Under the pieces are notes generated by a model. That model did not search any database. It saw only the letters and a list, made by a program, of their open reading frames with translations, and had not been told where the DNA came from. Shown one piece after another: positions 6,919-15,310 of a DNA stretch of 15,850 nucleotides (its first letter is position 1; every line of letters begins with the position of its first letter). The position numbers and the translations under genes were made by a program. Source of the DNA: Candidatus Aminicenantota bacterium (GTDB taxonomy: Bacteria; Acidobacteriota; Aminicenantia; S016-38); contig JAGHBF010000090.1 of NCBI GenBank assembly GCA_021161165.1, forward strand, positions 1 to 15,850, written 5' to 3'.

Positions 6919-8008
6919 CTCTCCTCCATACCCAGATGTGCATCAGAATCGATACCATCAAAAGGGAAATCAGCATGGAGCTCCCTCCATAACTCATAAA
7001 TGGCAATGGTATACCCTTTGGAGGGAAGATTCCCACATTTACTGATATGTTTATAAAAGCCTGTATTATTATTCCTGAGGCTATCCCATATGCTATTAAT
7101 TTACTCCTTTTATCTCTGGCGCTATCGCCTATTTTTTTCCCGGAAAAGGCTATTCCAATAAATCCGAGAACAACGAGTATGGTTGCCCATACCCCAAGCT
7201 CTTCCCCAAGAATTGAAAACACAAAGTCAGAATGGGCTTCAGGTAGATAAAGAAACTTTTGTAAACTTTCACCTGGACTTCTCCCTGTGATTCCCCCAGA
7301 CCCCAGAGCGATTAAAGCCTGGTTTCTCTGGTGGATAGCGTTTTTATCGTTCAGAAAGGCAGAAGCCCTGGCTCTAAAATGTCTTCCTGTAGGAAGCACG
7401 ATAAAAATTGCTGCTATTATAGCAATTACAGCTGAAGCTTTAGCGATTTTCCCCATTTTCATTCCAGCAATATAAAAAATTAGCACTGCGAGTATAGTCA
7501 TAAAAAAAGCTGTTCCGAAATCGGGCTCGGCAACTACTAATCCTATCATGACTATTGAATATATAATTGCTTCTCTTTCATCCTTGTAATTTTTCCCCTC
7601 CCTTCCGAGAATGTAGGCCAGGGTTAAAATTAATGTCAATTTTGCAAGTTCAGAGGGCTGGAAAGTATAACCATGAAATTCGATCCATCGATGGGCTCCG
7701 TTTCTTGCAGGAAATTTATAAACAAGGATTAAAAGAAGGAAAGTTAAAATATTGAGTATGTGGATAAATACACCTTTTATATAGAATTTGTATTTCTGAA
7801 CCAGCACCAGTCCCCCTGTAAATAAACCAAGCAAAATAGAGATAAGGTGTTTAAAGAAAAAGCTAAACTCTCCTCTTCCGAATCTTAAATATGGGAGCAT
7901 TGAAGCACTATCTACTGCAATGGCTCCGAAAAAGAGCAATACTACAACAGAAACAAACAAAAGATTGTTGACCCTCCATGTGATGTTATCCAGAGTTCTA
8001 TTATTCAT
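6908..8008 (-). CDS. ftsW: Septal peptidoglycan glycosyltransferase FtsW (SEDS)
   Basis: Integral membrane polymerase of the SEDS family that extends glycan strands from lipid II at the septum together with FtsI. The 366 residues carry about ten hydrophobic segments. SEDS motifs are RWIEFHGYTFQPSELAK (107-123), AEPDFGTA (160-167), the extracellular loop LPEAHSDFVFSILGEELG (255-272) with the putative catalytic D261, and PPKGIPLPFMSYGGSS (329-344). Position in the dcw cluster argues for FtsW rather than RodA; sequence alone leaves a little doubt. The ATG overlaps the murD end by eight bases and follows AGGAGGTG. Downstream it overlaps murC, with no murG in between. It likely forms the polymerase/transpeptidase pair with the ftsI product of the same operon. 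Confidence 0.94.
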   Translation of the reverse strand: MNNRTLDNITWRVNNLLFVSVVVLLFFGAIAVDSASMLPYLRFGRGEFSFFFKHLISILLGLFTGGLVLVQKYKFYIKGVFIHILNILTFLLLILVYKFPARNGAHRWIEFHGYTFQPSELAKLTLILTLAYILGREGKNYKDEREAIIYSIVMIGLVVAEPDFGTAFFMTILAVLIFYIAGMKMGKIAKASAVIAIIAAIFIVLPTGRHFRARASAFLNDKNAIHQRNQALIALGSGGITGRSPGESLQKFLYLPEAHSDFVFSILGEELGVWATILVVLGFIGIAFSGKKIGDSARDKRSKLIAYGIASGIIIQAFINISVNVGIFPPKGIPLPFMSYGGSSMLISLLMVSILMHIWVWRRDET

Positions 8009-9311
8009 TGCACCTCCTCAACACCTCTTCCTTAAATTTTCTTCCCCTCTCTTCAAAATTGGAGAACATGTCAAAACTTGCGCAAGCTGGTGAAAGAATC
8101 ACCCCGTCTACCTGATTTAATCTTGAAAATACTATATCCACTGCTTCTTTGAGTGATTTTGCGATAACAACTTCAGTTACTTCCTGGAGGTCCTCCTTTA
8201 TTTTCTCCTTTTCTTCTCCTATGGCGACTATAAATTTTACCTTTTCTCTTACAAGTTTCCTTAAAGAGTGGTAGTTTTCGCCTTTGCCCTGTCCACCCAT
8301 TATCAGGGCAAATTTTCCATCAATTGATTCCAGGGCTCTTTTTACTGAATCTATGTTGGTGGCTTTTGAGTCGTTTATAAACGGTTTACCCTTGCAGTAT
8401 ACAAAAAGTTCCATCCTGTGCTCCAGCGGTTCAAAGCTGTATATACCTTCTCTTATCTTTTCATCCCGGGCTCCTGCAAGCTTTGAAATTAGATATGAGG
8501 CTGAAGCATTCTCCATATTGTGGGCTCCGATAAGCTTCATTTTTTCTCCGTCAAAGGCCAATGTCCCATCGCAAAATGCTTTTAATCCCTTGATGAAGAT
8601 ACCCCTCAATCCATCCCTGCGTGAAAAATAATATTTTTCCACCCTTGATTTTCTCTCCCAGATTTTTACCCGGGAGTCATCCCCATTAAGAACAGAAAAG
8701 CCCTCATTTTGTAGTTCAAGCAGCCTTTCTTTGCATGAGCAATAGGCATCCATACTCCCGTGTCTTTTTAGATGGTCAGGGGTACAGTTGAGTATTGAGG
8801 ATATAAAAACACGAGGTGAACTGCTTTCAAGTTGATATGAGCTGAGCTCCACCACAAGAAAGTCGTATTTTTTGTAAGAGAAGTTTATAAGAGGATTCCC
8901 TATGTTCCCGCATGCTTCAGCTTTGAATCCCGCATTTTTTAATATGTGAGCCGTAAGGGCAACGGTGGTTGATTTCCCATTGCTACCCGTTATACCTATA
9001 AGTTTTGCGTCTATAAACGGAAGAGAAAAGTCTATGTCTCCGATTACGGTTTTTCCTCTTTTCCTGAGTTCTTCCAAAAATTCAGATTTCCATGGGACTC
9101 CAGGTGATACAACTACAATGTCTGCCTTACCAATAACATCAGGGGAATTCCCTATTTCAAAGTTATATCCATATTTTTCTATTTCCCTTGCTTTAGAAGG
9201 GTCGCTTTCCGAAATTAGAGGTCTGCCCCCGTTTTCAGCCACAAATTTTGCTAAAGCCCTTCCGGTAAGTCCAAATCCTACAACTGCCACTGTTTTATTT
9301 CTCACATCCAT
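8001..9311 (-). CDS. murD: UDP-N-acetylmuramoyl-L-alanine--D-glutamate ligase
   Basis: Cytosolic ligase adding D-glutamate to UDP-MurNAc-L-Ala. The 436 residues are the usual length. The N-terminal Rossmann-like domain has VVGFGLTGRALAKF (10-23) and VVSPGVP (67-73). The ATPase has GITGSNGKSTT (106-116), VELSSYQLE and NCTPDHLKRH. The C-terminal domain has NDSKATN (313-319) and the late LSPACASFDMF motif that is diagnostic of MurD. The ATG follows GAAGGAGG at good spacing and overlaps the murF stop by 10 bases. In most dcw clusters mraY lies between murF and murD; here the two overlap directly. The downstream ftsW overlaps by 8 bases. Confidence 0.97.
   Translation of the reverse strand: MDVRNKTVAVVGFGLTGRALAKFVAENGGRPLISESDPSKAREIEKYGYNFEIGNSPDVIGKADIVVVSPGVPWKSEFLEELRKRGKTVIGDIDFSLPFIDAKLIGITGSNGKSTTVALTAHILKNAGFKAEACGNIGNPLINFSYKKYDFLVVELSSYQLESSSPRVFISSILNCTPDHLKRHGSMDAYCSCKERLLELQNEGFSVLNGDDSRVKIWERKSRVEKYYFSRRDGLRGIFIKGLKAFCDGTLAFDGEKMKLIGAHNMENASASYLISKLAGARDEKIREGIYSFEPLEHRMELFVYCKGKPFINDSKATNIDSVKRALESIDGKFALIMGGQGKGENYHSLRKLVREKVKFIVAIGEEKEKIKEDLQEVTEVVIAKSLKEAVDIVFSRLNQVDGVILSPACASFDMFSNFEERGRKFKEEVLRRCNE
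8011..8018 (-). promoter_or_regulatory. Strong Shine-Dalgarno of ftsW inside murD
   Basis: AGGAGGTG, a long complement to the usual 16S rRNA 3' end, sits within the last murD codons two bases before the ftsW ATG. It is the strongest ribosome site seen in the operon and supports this start. Confidence 0.75.
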
Positions 9312-10618
9312 TTTTCAGCCTCCTTCCACAAGCCAGTGCTATGAGATCCCTTGAAGAACACTATAGACCCCGGTTTCAGGAATTCTTGAAGCTTTTTAGA
9401 GACCTCTTCAGCTGATTTTACCCAGAAGACTCCGTCTCTTTTCTTTGATGCTTCCTCTGCGGCGAATTTCATTAATGGCCCCACAAATATAAGGCGATGG
9501 ATTTTAAGATCAGAAATCAATTTCCCCGTTCTTCTGTGTTCTTCTTCGGGGTTTCGTAGTTCCAGCATGTCAGCCAGCACCGCAATTTTTGTGCCTTCAA
9601 GTTCTTGAAGAGAAATCAAAGACCTTAGAAGTGAGGAGGGATTTGAATTGTAGCTTTCATCTATAAAAAGGACCCCGTCCTTTTCCCATGTTTTTCCCCT
9701 TCCATCAAGGGGTTCCAGTTTTCTAAAATCAGGAGTTTTATTCATTACCGCTGAAGCCACTGCCAGAGAGGCGAGGAGATTTTCGATAAATACTGGACTC
9801 CAGAAACTGAAAACTCCCGAAAGTTCCTTCCCTTTCCAGAAAATTTCAAGAGAAAGGGAGGTATTTGATATTCTTTTCCAGGATATAAGATTAACATCAG
9901 CTTCTCTGGAAATAGAATAAAAGATTTTTTTACCTTTGAAATTTTTCCATAAAGAAGATTGATTGGGGTCATCGAGGTTAAATACCCCTGTTTCTGCGTG
10001 CCTTAAAATTCCTTCCTTTTCCCTTTTTACCCCTTCAATATTACTGAGAAACTCAGTGTGTGTGGGATAAATTCTCGTAATGAGAGCTATTTTAGGTTTG
10101 GCTATTTCCACAAGTTTGTCCATTTCCCCGGGCTCACTTATTCCCATTTCTATAATCAAAGCCTCTGAGGATGGATTTCTATTAAGCAGAAATACAGGAA
10201 CTCCTATAAGATTGTTCCAATTGCCCGGGGTTTTTTCTGTTGAATATTCAGAAGAGATGAAATGGTAGAGAAATTCTTTGGTGGTTGTTTTGCCCGCACT
10301 TCCTGTAATCCCTATTCTTATTGAAGAACAATTCCTTATAGTATATTCAGCCGCCTTTCCAAGGGATTCAAGTGTATTCTTTACCATAAAACATGGAAAT
10401 TCTCCTACCTTTTTTTCCACAACTGCTGCACTCGCCCCATTTTTAAAAGCATCCCCTATAAAATCATGTCCGTCCCTTTTACCCTTAAGAGCAAAAAATA
10501 ATCCGTTTTTCTTCATCTGTCTTGAGTCAAACCAGAAGTAGGAGAATAATCTGTTCCCTGGCTTTATTACCTCTATCGGAGAGATTGCCTTAATTATTTC
10601 CTTTTCACTGAGCTGCAT
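9302..10618 (-). CDS. murF: UDP-MurNAc-tripeptide--D-alanyl-D-alanine ligase
   Basis: Cytosolic ligase adding the D-Ala-D-Ala dipeptide to complete the UDP-MurNAc-pentapeptide. The 438 residues have the N-terminal DSR motif (31-33, with GLFFALKG at 39-46), the P-loop GITGSAGKTTT (103-113), the EMGISEPGEMD segment typical of MurF, the DESYNSNPSS motif and a C-terminal FKGSHSTGLWKEAE, close to the usual KGSR...E ending. Length is near the E. coli enzyme (452). The ATG follows AAGGAG by five bases within murE and overlaps it by 14 bases. The D-Ala-D-Ala ligase Ddl that supplies its substrate is not encoded in this window. Confidence 0.96.
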   Translation of the reverse strand: MQLSEKEIIKAISPIEVIKPGNRLFSYFWFDSRQMKKNGLFFALKGKRDGHDFIGDAFKNGASAAVVEKKVGEFPCFMVKNTLESLGKAAEYTIRNCSSIRIGITGSAGKTTTKEFLYHFISSEYSTEKTPGNWNNLIGVPVFLLNRNPSSEALIIEMGISEPGEMDKLVEIAKPKIALITRIYPTHTEFLSNIEGVKREKEGILRHAETGVFNLDDPNQSSLWKNFKGKKIFYSISREADVNLISWKRISNTSLSLEIFWKGKELSGVFSFWSPVFIENLLASLAVASAVMNKTPDFRKLEPLDGRGKTWEKDGVLFIDESYNSNPSSLLRSLISLQELEGTKIAVLADMLELRNPEEEHRRTGKLISDLKIHRLIFVGPLMKFAAEEASKKRDGVFWVKSAEEVSKKLQEFLKPGSIVFFKGSHSTGLWKEAEKWM

Positions 10619-12047
10619 GTTTTCTCCTTATAAAATCACTTACCACTTCGTGGTCGGAAAAATGGATAATTTTGTCCCCAAGGATCTGATAATCTTCGTG
10701 TCCCTTGCCAGCTATAACCACAGCGTCACCAGGCTTTGACAGTTCAAGCGCCTTTTCAATGGCCCTTTTCCTGTCCGGGATTTTCATATAAAGGCTTGTT
10801 TTTTCCTTTACTCCCGCTTCTATTTCCTGAATTATCTTCAGTGGATCCTCGCTCCTTGGGTTATCACTTGTAATGATAACGAGGTCTGCATTTTCCCCTG
10901 CTACCCGCCCCATTCTAGGTCTCTTGGCCCTATCCCTGTCTCCTCCTGCTCCGAATACAGCTATAATTCTTCCGGGAACCAGTTCTCTTACGGCCTTTAG
11001 AAGTTTTTCTAGAGAATCGTCGCTGTGGGCATAGTCAATTATTACCACTGCATCGCCGAATTTTATCCTGTCCATCCTTCCCTTTACCCCTGAAAATCGT
11101 GCGATTCTTTCTATAATTTTTTCCTTGTCTATTTTAAGGACAATCCCCACACCTATTGCTGCCATGATGTTGTAAAGATTAAACCTACCAGTAAGGGATG
11201 ACCTTATGGAAAATTTTCCCACCGGGCTATTTATCTCTGCCTCTATTCCTTCAAGGGTTATGAGATATTTCTCAGGATAGATTGAACTTTCTTCTGTCAT
11301 CCCATATGAGAGGATTCCGCAGTTTACCATTTGAAGCAATTTTTTGCCGTACGGGTCGTCATTGTTTATTATCGCCCATTTATCGGATCCTTCAATCATC
11401 TGAAAGAGTTTCGATTTTGCCTGGAAATATCGTTCCATTGTAAGGTGAAAATCTAAGTGATCGCCAGAGAGATTGGTAAAGACGCAAACATCAAAATCTA
11501 TTTCATCTAATCTGTGGAAATAAAGACCGTGGGAAGATGCCTCTATAGAAGCATATTTAAGCCCGTTTTTCACCATTTGTCTTAGCATCCATTGTATATC
11601 TATGCTTTCCGGGGTAGTAAGTTTTGACCTTTCCTTTTTGCCGTAAAAGTTTTCCACCGTGGAAATAAAACCTCCTTCTGTTATTGCTGCCGAAAGCTGT
11701 ACAACGGTAGTTTTTCCATTAGTGCCGGTGATACCTATTACCTTCAATTGACGGGAAGGATGTTCAAAGAAGTTAGCTGCTATTTTTGCCATCTCTTCTC
11801 TAACATCCAGCACCTGAACCCATGCGATATCTTCTCGGGAAGGAGGAGAGATAGAAACTACACCTACAGCTCCCCCCTCTATTGCCTCATCTATAAATTG
11901 GTTACCATCAAATTTTGCCCCCTTTATTGCGAAAAATAGTGAACCCTTTTTCACCTTTTTTGAGCTATAAGAAAGGTGTAGTATTTCAGTGTCTTCACCC
12001 TGTAGTTTTAGATAGTTTACGCCTTTTATAATTTCACTTAATTTCAT
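10605..12047 (-). CDS. murE: UDP-MurNAc-L-Ala-D-Glu--meso-DAP ligase
   Basis: Cytosolic ligase adding the third stem residue. The 480-residue protein has the N-terminal UDP-binding region (SSKKVKKGSLFFAIKG, 28-43), the P-loop GITGTNGKTT (105-114), TTPESID (144-150), SSHGL (171-175), NLSGDHLDFH (192-201), a lysine in AKSKLF (210-215) near the carbamylated lysine site of the family, and DYAHSDDSL (338-346). Specificity for meso-diaminopimelate is indicated by DNPR (395-398) and by GKGHE (447-451), which contribute the residues that contact DAP in the E. coli enzyme; lysine-adding enzymes differ at DNPR. It overlaps ftsI by 4 bases (ATGA) and murF by 14. The cell wall is therefore inferred to be of the A1-gamma (DAP) type. 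Confidence 0.96.
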   Translation of the reverse strand: MKLSEIIKGVNYLKLQGEDTEILHLSYSSKKVKKGSLFFAIKGAKFDGNQFIDEAIEGGAVGVVSISPPSREDIAWVQVLDVREEMAKIAANFFEHPSRQLKVIGITGTNGKTTVVQLSAAITEGGFISTVENFYGKKERSKLTTPESIDIQWMLRQMVKNGLKYASIEASSHGLYFHRLDEIDFDVCVFTNLSGDHLDFHLTMERYFQAKSKLFQMIEGSDKWAIINNDDPYGKKLLQMVNCGILSYGMTEESSIYPEKYLITLEGIEAEINSPVGKFSIRSSLTGRFNLYNIMAAIGVGIVLKIDKEKIIERIARFSGVKGRMDRIKFGDAVVIIDYAHSDDSLEKLLKAVRELVPGRIIAVFGAGGDRDRAKRPRMGRVAGENADLVIITSDNPRSEDPLKIIQEIEAGVKEKTSLYMKIPDRKRAIEKALELSKPGDAVVIAGKGHEDYQILGDKIIHFSDHEVVSDFIRRKHAAQ

Positions 12048-13690
12048 TGCATCACCACAGGATAAATATTTGAGTTCATGAGAAGATATGTTTCAATCTC
12101 TTTGAAAACCGGAACTGCTACATCTGCTCCATAGTAATATTTGCCTCTGGGTTCGTCTATTACCACTGTTACAACGTATTTCGGCTCAGGGTAAGGTATA
12201 AACCCTACAAAGGATGGAGTATAGCCTATTTTCTTCCCATGCAGTATTTTTTCAGCTGTTCCAGTTTTTCCCCCTGAGGAAATCCATCCCAGATTTGCCC
12301 TGTGTCCGGTGCCCCTTTCAACTACTTTTACCATCATTTTTAAAATCTTTTTCGAGGCATCAGCAGAGAGAATTTTTCTTTTCAGTGGTGTTTTAAAAGT
12401 AAGATGTGGCTGTACCCATTCTCCTAAATTTACCAAAGAAAGGAGAGCGGAAGCCATCTGAAGAGGCGAAACTGCAATTTCCTGTCCTATGGCAATATAA
12501 TCCTTTGAAAAGGCCATCCATTTCTCAGGGGGTCTCAGAATTCCTGCTGTTTCTCCCGGAAGTTCTATCCCTGTTTTTTCACCGAAGCCGAATCCCAGTA
12601 AAAATTTGTAATAAATGCGGTCTGGAATCCTCCTGGTTATTTTTATCGCTCCTACGTTGCTTGAATGAACGATTATATCCGTAGCGCTAAGTTTTCCGTA
12701 GGGCTCATGGTCTTTTATGTACCGTTTGCCTGAACGAATTTTTCCGTTTTCGCAGAAAATGACCTCATCGGGTTTTACAAGTTGTTTTTCCAGAGCTATA
12801 GCCATGTCAAATACTTTCAAGGTAGAGCCAGGAGGATAAACAAGAGAGACAGCAAAATTTTTCAGGGCTTCCCGGTTTCTAACATAAAATTTTGAGTAAA
12901 AATTTGGGTCATAGGTAGGAAAAGAGGCCATAGCTATAACTTCGCCATTTCTATTAAGAACAACCGCTGCCCCTCTTTTTGCATTGAACCTTCTTATACC
13001 TTTTAAAAGAGCTTTTTCCACTACATGCTGAATTTTTGAATCTATGGTAAGTCTTATATCATTTCCCGGGATCATCGGTTTTAAAGTTTTAATGTCTATT
13101 GGATAACCAAGGGCATCGAGTAAAATCTCTCTTTCCCCTGGCACTCCGCCTATATAGTTTTCCAGAGCGAGTTCTACCCCGGCAACTCCTTTGTTATCTA
13201 TATTTACCCCACCCAGGATGTGAGCGGCAAGAGCCCCCTGAGGATAAACCCTTTTCGGCTCCTTTATGAACTGAATTTTTTCTATTTTTAAAGAAGCCAG
13301 CTTCTTATATTCATCGTCACTCAATTTTCTTTTGAGCCATGTGAATTTTTTACCGCTTCTCCACCTACGAATTATTTTGGTTATCTGATGGTCTGTAAGC
13401 CCAAGGGCATTTTTTACCTTCTTTAACTCTTTTGGTGAAAGAGCTTCTCTTACGAAGGCAGACCTGGATTCAACACTAAGTGCAAGAACTTCTCCGTTCC
13501 TATCAAAGATTGTTCCCCTTCTGGGGATAATTTTTTCTATGGTTCTTGTTTGTGTTATTTTCCTTTTAGAAAAAAAGTTATGCTGAAATACCTGGAGTTC
13601 GATCAATCTTGCAATAAGAAGACTTGCCCATATGCTTATTACCGCAAGTACTAAAGAGAACCTTCTCCCTTCTTTATTTTGTCTTTTCAT
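12044..13690 (-). CDS. ftsI: Septal transpeptidase FtsI (class B PBP)
   Basis: Penicillin-binding transpeptidase that cross-links septal peptidoglycan with FtsW. The 548 residues have a short basic cytoplasmic N-terminus, one transmembrane anchor (about 12-33), the pedestal/dimerisation domain starting PRRGTIFDRNGEVLA (56-70), and a transpeptidase domain (about 210-535). Active-site motifs are S289-T-L-K292 (nucleophile Ser289 in PPGSTLK), S343-S-N345 and K475-T-G477. There are no C-terminal PASTA repeats; the protein stops soon after the transpeptidase domain. It overlaps ftsL by 17 bases, starting within it after GGAAGG at nine bases spacing. Position and single anchor favour FtsI over elongation PBP2 (MrdA). 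Confidence 0.95.
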   Translation of the reverse strand: MKRQNKEGRRFSLVLAVISIWASLLIARLIELQVFQHNFFSKRKITQTRTIEKIIPRRGTIFDRNGEVLALSVESRSAFVREALSPKELKKVKNALGLTDHQITKIIRRWRSGKKFTWLKRKLSDDEYKKLASLKIEKIQFIKEPKRVYPQGALAAHILGGVNIDNKGVAGVELALENYIGGVPGEREILLDALGYPIDIKTLKPMIPGNDIRLTIDSKIQHVVEKALLKGIRRFNAKRGAAVVLNRNGEVIAMASFPTYDPNFYSKFYVRNREALKNFAVSLVYPPGSTLKVFDMAIALEKQLVKPDEVIFCENGKIRSGKRYIKDHEPYGKLSATDIIVHSSNVGAIKITRRIPDRIYYKFLLGFGFGEKTGIELPGETAGILRPPEKWMAFSKDYIAIGQEIAVSPLQMASALLSLVNLGEWVQPHLTFKTPLKRKILSADASKKILKMMVKVVERGTGHRANLGWISSGGKTGTAEKILHGKKIGYTPSFVGFIPYPEPKYVVTVVIDEPRGKYYYGADVAVPVFKEIETYLLMNSNIYPVVMQ

Positions 13691-14000
13691 TTTTAATTAC
13701 CTTCCATGTATTGCCGGATTTTTCTAGAACAATTACTTCCTCTGGTCTAATACTTACAAGTCCGTTTTTCTTTGCATAATTATCCAGAGCAGAAGTGGAT
13801 AGAAGTTTAGCCTTTTTGTATTTGAGAGTGCGAATTTCCTCCAGTAAAAGAGCTCTCTTCCTGTTGAGGAGATTGAACTTCCTTTCTTTTGCTCTGGCTG
13901 TGTTATAGACGTATACAAAAATGAGAATGAGAACTTCGAAAATCACCAGTATTGCGAATAGTGTTTTGAGCATAGAAGATTTATGATTTCCCTTTCTCAT
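13674..14000 (-). CDS. ftsL: Probable cell division protein FtsL
   Basis: Small bitopic protein, 108 residues, expected to pair with FtsB/DivIC and FtsQ and to activate FtsW-FtsI. It has a basic cytoplasmic N-terminus, one transmembrane helix (about 11-32), a charged heptad-like region suited to a coiled coil (about 36-68, rich in Lys, Arg, Leu and Glu), and a short extracytoplasmic tail with YAKKNGLVSIRPEEVIVLE (75-93), resembling the FtsL end in which an A-x-x-x-G-L segment precedes a P-x-x-V. The sequence is poorly conserved in this family, so the call rests on size, topology and position between rsmH and ftsI. It overlaps rsmH by 4 bases (ATGA) and ftsI by 17. No ftsB/divIC is visible in the window. 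Confidence 0.85.
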   Translation of the reverse strand: MRKGNHKSSMLKTLFAILVIFEVLILIFVYVYNTARAKERKFNLLNRKRALLLEEIRTLKYKKAKLLSTSALDNYAKKNGLVSIRPEEVIVLEKSGNTWKVIKNEKTK

Positions 14001-14836
14001 ATCTCTGCAACCCTCATCTTTGCAGACCTTGCCCTTGGATTTTTTCTGACCTCATCATGGGAAGGCCTCAAAACTTTTTTAGTGAGAATTTTGAGTAATT
14101 TTCTTTTTTCTGCCTCTTTAAGCGAGTTCTTTATTAGTCTGTCCTCAGCTGAGTGATAGGTAATGAAAACAAGTCTTGCTCCTTCAGGAAGAATTTCAGA
14201 AAGCCTGTAGACCAGAGTGTCCTGTCCTTCAAGTTCTCTATTAACTGCAATTCTGATTGCCTGGAAAACCCTTGAGAGAAGTTCCTTTTTTGTTGTTTTA
14301 TAAACTGCTTTTATAGCGTCAATCAGCTCTTTAGTTGTAGCCGGTTTTCTTTTTTTTATCTCTTTTGCAAGAGCCTCCGCCTTTTTCAGGTCAGCGAAAT
14401 TTTTGAAAATAAGAACAAGTTCAGAATAAGGCACCTCTTTGAGAAAAATTGAAGCAGGTATTCCCTCCTCAGTGTTAAATCTCATATCAAGAGGAGAATT
14501 ATATTTATGGGAAAATCCTCTGTCAGAGGAGAGCTGAAACGAAGAAAGGCCCATATCAAAAAGAATTGCATCCACCTTTTCCCATGGGATGTTGAGTTCC
14601 GGTAGTTTTCTGTAATCACTGTGAATAAAGGTTATCCTGGGTGAAAATTTTTTTAGCTTTTTTTTTGCAAATTCCAGGGATTTTCTATCTCTGTCAATAC
14701 ATATTGCTCTCATATCGGGAAATTTTTGCATAATGAATTCTGTATGCCCACCTGTTCCTGTAGTTGCATCCACAAAAATTCCGCGCCCTCTTACAAAGGA
14801 GGCCACTTCTTCCCTCATTACAGGGACGTGTTCCAT
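13997..14836 (-). CDS. rsmH: 16S rRNA m4C1402 N4-methyltransferase RsmH (MraW)
   Basis: S-adenosylmethionine-dependent enzyme methylating N4 of C1402 in the 16S rRNA decoding centre. With the start chosen here it has 279 residues and begins MEHVPVM, as nearly all family members do. Visible motifs are the SAM-binding FVDATTGTGGHTEF (about 21-34), DAILFDMGLSSFQLSSDRGF, SPLDMRFN, RVFQAIRIAVNREL, ITYHSAEDRLIK and the C-terminal NPRARSAKMRVAE. An in-frame ATG four codons earlier (14848) is possible but lacks a ribosome site; the chosen ATG forms a TAATG overlap with the mraZ stop and is preceded by GGGGGA. It overlaps ftsL by 4 bases. The SAM loop reads ATTGTGGH where many homologues have GTLGxGGH, a mild variation. 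Confidence 0.96.
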   Translation of the reverse strand: MEHVPVMREEVASFVRGRGIFVDATTGTGGHTEFIMQKFPDMRAICIDRDRKSLEFAKKKLKKFSPRITFIHSDYRKLPELNIPWEKVDAILFDMGLSSFQLSSDRGFSHKYNSPLDMRFNTEEGIPASIFLKEVPYSELVLIFKNFADLKKAEALAKEIKKRKPATTKELIDAIKAVYKTTKKELLSRVFQAIRIAVNRELEGQDTLVYRLSEILPEGARLVFITYHSAEDRLIKNSLKEAEKRKLLKILTKKVLRPSHDEVRKNPRARSAKMRVAEI

Positions 14837-15291
14837 TAGATCCCCCATCTGGCGAGTGCTTCTGAATCCTCATCCGTGAAGGGATTTAATTTAAATTTCT
14901 CCTCCAGTTTTTTGCTGTTCCAGACCTCAATGTGGTTTAATTTCCCCAGAAGGATAAGCTCTCCTTCAAGAGAAGCAGATTCGCGTAAAATCTGAGGAAT
15001 TAAAATCCTATCCTTACTATCAAGGTTTACCACCTTTCCGTAATAGCTTGTAAGAGCAAGATATTTTTTTATGGCAGGGTCCATTGTGGGTGCATTTAAA
15101 AGTCTTCTTTCTTTCTCTTCCCACACCTTCATCGGGAAAAGAAGTCCACATTCCCCGTCCACAGAGGTGAAAAACATTTCTTTTCCGAATTGTTCTTTTA
15201 TAATCTTTGAGAAGTCAGATGGAAGTTTAAACCTCCCACTTCCATCAGTTTTAATTCTGGAATGTCCTCTTAAAATCCCAAATTTTTCCAT
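14836..15291 (-). CDS. mraZ: Transcriptional regulator MraZ
   Basis: AbrB-fold DNA-binding protein that regulates the dcw operon by binding repeats in its own promoter. The 151 residues contain two tandem swapped-hairpin domains: the first with TDGSGRFKLPSDF (15-27), the second with NLDSKDRILIPQILRE (about 93-108), both matching the D-x-x-x-R-hydrophobic-x-[IL]-P pattern of the family. Length is typical. The ATG lies only about 12 bases after the predicted transcription start; the GGGA before it is a weak Shine-Dalgarno and doubles as part of an operator unit. It is the first gene of the operon and ends with a TAATG junction into rsmH. No other start fits the family's N-terminus better. Confidence 0.95.
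   Translation of the reverse strand: MEKFGILRGHSRIKTDGSGRFKLPSDFSKIIKEQFGKEMFFTSVDGECGLLFPMKVWEEKERRLLNAPTMDPAIKKYLALTSYYGKVVNLDSKDRILIPQILRESASLEGELILLGKLNHIEVWNSKKLEEKFKLNPFTDEDSEALARWGI
14841..14846 (-). promoter_or_regulatory. Ribosome binding site deciding the rsmH start
   Basis: GGGGGA within the last codons of mraZ ends four bases before the ATG at 14836. The alternative ATG at 14848 overlaps this site and has no Shine-Dalgarno of its own. Confidence 0.65.
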
Positions 15292-15310
15292 TTTTTCCCG
15301 TTTAATCCCA
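15271..15310 (-). promoter_or_regulatory. Predicted MraZ operator: four 10-base direct repeats
   Basis: Read on the minus strand, four consecutive units share phase and length: TGGGATTAAA (15310-15301), CGGGAAAAAA (15300-15291), TGGAAAAATT (15290-15281) and TGGGATTTTA (15280-15271). This is the known MraZ-box layout, TGGGN repeats separated by five bases, so one unit per helical turn. The first unit shares its T with the -10 box, and the last two lie inside the mraZ coding sequence. Binding here would block RNA polymerase. The third unit is degenerate. That MraZ binds these exact units is inferred from the pattern. Confidence 0.75.

Noticed and set aside
6908..9311. Possible remnants of mraY or murG between the ligase genes
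   Set aside because: The flanking genes overlap and each is full length; there is no leftover sequence to hold a remnant.
12044..12200. C-terminal PASTA domains on FtsI
   Set aside because: The protein ends soon after the transpeptidase domain; no PASTA-like sequence is seen.
14836..14848. ATG at 14848 as the rsmH start (four residues longer)
   Set aside because: No ribosome site precedes it, and homologues begin MEHVPV; the ATG at 14836 has GGGGGA at good spacing.
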